DNA of 6,693 bases from Chitinophagales bacterium (GTDB lineage Bacteria; Bacteroidota; Bacteroidia; Chitinophagales; UBA10324): assembly GCA_026786335.1 (NCBI GenBank), contig JAJAYG010000014.1, forward strand, positions 1 through 6,693. Direction: 5' to 3'. Below are positions 5,909 to 6,693 of this stretch, in pieces. The translations under genes were made by a program, and so were the position numbers. Numbering within the stretch: the first letter of the stretch is position 1; each line of letters opens with the position of its first letter. The notes beneath the pieces are model-generated. The model searched no databases. It saw only the letters and a program-made list of their open reading frames with translations, and had not been told where the DNA came from.

Positions 5909-5924
5909 AAGAACAATTGTTCTT
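5909..5924. promoter_or_regulatory. Perfect 16-bp palindrome, possible operator
   Basis: AAGAACAATTGTTCTT equals its own reverse complement over all 16 bases. It lies 48 bases upstream of the start of the 377-residue gene, over the presumed -33 region. A dimeric helix-turn-helix regulator would bind such a site. The rest of this 272-base spacer (5862-6133) is AT-rich with a shorter palindrome, AACGCGTT, at 5984-5991 and no recognisable gene. Confidence 0.5.
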
Positions 5925-6100
5925 CAACTCAACACACACGTTAAGCTATAAACTCAATAACTTATTGCAACATAAAAATAATTAACGCGTTGAAAAAACT
6001 TCGTTTAAAGTAATTGCGAACTCAACATTTTTCAGAAATAACTTCACTCTTCTTAAGTCGATATAAAGTATTTTACCAAATGATTTCTACTCTCTGTTTT

Positions 6101-6108
6101 TAAGTTTA
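6101..6108 (+). promoter_or_regulatory. Candidate -7 promoter box for the 54-residue gene
   Basis: TAAGTTTA differs from TAnnTTTG in the last base only. It is 25 bases before the ATG at 6134, whose immediate leader is an A/T run. No TTG is at the expected upstream distance. Confidence 0.3.
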
Positions 6109-6133
6109 CATTTACTCATCAAATTTTTTTAAA

Positions 6134-6298
6134 ATGAAAAATATTTTCTTTCTCATTCTTCTTTCAGTCATAATCACTCAATGCTATTCTCAAACTTCTG
6201 CAGTTGATTCTTCAAAACAATTTTTCATTCACAAAAAAACCAATTCGTTTTGGTACTTATATCCAATGCTGCAATGGGGAATAAGACTGGGATTTTAA
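6134..6298 (+). CDS. Small exported protein of unknown function, 54 residues
   Basis: ATG at 6134, TAA at 6296-6298. Residues 1-20 are a typical Sec signal peptide: Lys2, a hydrophobic core IFFLILLSVIIT, then QCYSQ with likely cleavage after Gln20. The Cys17 context (ITQC) does not fit a lipobox well, so signal peptidase I processing is favoured. The mature part is only about 34 residues: a Ser/Lys-rich segment, then FWYLYPMLQWGIRLGF. The end has alternating hydrophobic residues and a terminal Phe, resembling the last strand of an outer-membrane beta-barrel. It may be a free-standing small secreted peptide or the remnant of a larger outer-membrane protein gene. The A/T-run leader (TTTTTTTAAAATG) matches the other genes here. 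Absence of homologues would weaken the call. Confidence 0.55.
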   Translation: MKNIFFLILLSVIITQCYSQTSAVDSSKQFFIHKKTNSFWYLYPMLQWGIRLGF

Positions 6299-6431
6299 TA
6301 AAACTTTTTCATCTCCATCTTTTCATCCCAAAAAATCAAAACTTCTTCTTTCATTAATCCTTAATTCTTTTATCTTCACCGCAATAAATTTTTAACCCAC
6401 AATTTCTCTCCCGAAATTTTACTGAATCAGC

Positions 6432-6693
6432 ATGGCGAAGAAAGAATCAAAACTACCCCCTATCAAGCACGTTGCAGTTGCTGGTAACATAGGCGCAGGA
6501 AAAACAACACTCACTGCCTTACTTGCAAAACAATTTAAGTGGGAACCGCAGTTTGAAGATGTAGAGAACAATCCATACCTGTATGATTTTTATGAGAACA
6601 TGCCGCGGTGGTCTTTTAACCTGCAGATATATTTTCTCAACTCGCGTTTCGGGCAAATAATTAATATTCAAAGAGGAGAACATACCGTTATAC
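6432..6693 (+). CDS. Deoxynucleoside kinase (N-terminal 87 residues; 3' end outside window)
   Basis: Phosphorylates deoxynucleosides in the cytoplasmic salvage pathway. The ATG at 6432 is the first in frame after a TGA at 6423-6425. The P-loop is GNIGAGKTT (18-26) after the strand HVAVA. It is followed by FEDVENNPYL (41-50), with Glu42 in the place of the catalytic base, and RWSFNLQIYFLNSRF (59-73), where Gln65 corresponds to the base-binding Gln of the dNK/dGK family. The frame is open to the window end; full-length bacterial members are around 200-220 residues. The preceding 133 bases (6299-6431) are AT-rich with no convincing promoter or terminator. The family is clear; dA, dG, dC or dT preference cannot be told from this part. 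Confidence 0.93.
   Translation, partial: MAKKESKLPPIKHVAVAGNIGAGKTTLTALLAKQFKWEPQFEDVENNPYLYDFYENMPRWSFNLQIYFLNSRFGQIINIQRGEHTVI

Overview
The window looks like a chromosomal piece of a low-GC member of the Bacteroidota. The reasons are: AT-rich DNA, leaders of A/T runs without Shine-Dalgarno sites, several boxes close to the Bacteroidota promoter motif TAnnTTTG, and protein sequences (Csp, TrpRS, deoxynucleoside kinase, Ung) that read like that phylum. This is inference from pattern; no 16S or other marker is present. TAA, TAG and TGA all end intact genes here, so the standard code applies.

Layout. Positions 1-300 are the 3' end of ung (uracil-DNA glycosylase, + strand), which converges on a cold-shock protein gene (375-569, -) across a strong hairpin terminator. 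Next come two - strand genes 2 bp apart: an acyltransferase of the PlsC family (1357-2130) followed by a LolD/MacB-type ABC ATPase (650-1354). A 145-bp divergent spacer carries six TGAGTT repeats and a 12-bp palindrome. It separates plsC from trpS (tryptophanyl-tRNA synthetase, 2276-3271, +).

trpS converges on the most unusual locus, 3281-4654 (-). Two reading frames in the same frame are separated by one TAA. Together they would encode a 457-codon protein made of tandem 14-residue repeats, a possible winged-helix-like middle segment and a C-terminal NYN/Zc3h12a-like RNase domain. The TAA falls exactly at one position of a repeat unit and does not disturb the repeat phase. The gene is therefore best read as a single ancestral gene hit by a recent nonsense mutation, a sequencing error, or a read-through or re-initiation site. 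Upstream on the same strand is a 377-residue protein of unknown family (4728-5861), with a perfect 16-bp palindrome in its promoter region.

The right end holds a 54-residue exported protein (6134-6298, +) and the first 87 codons of a deoxynucleoside kinase (6432 to the window end, +). Most genes are housekeeping (DNA repair, RNA chaperone, phospholipid synthesis, tRNA charging, nucleotide salvage). The repeat-NYN gene and the unknown 377-residue gene are the only accessory-looking part.
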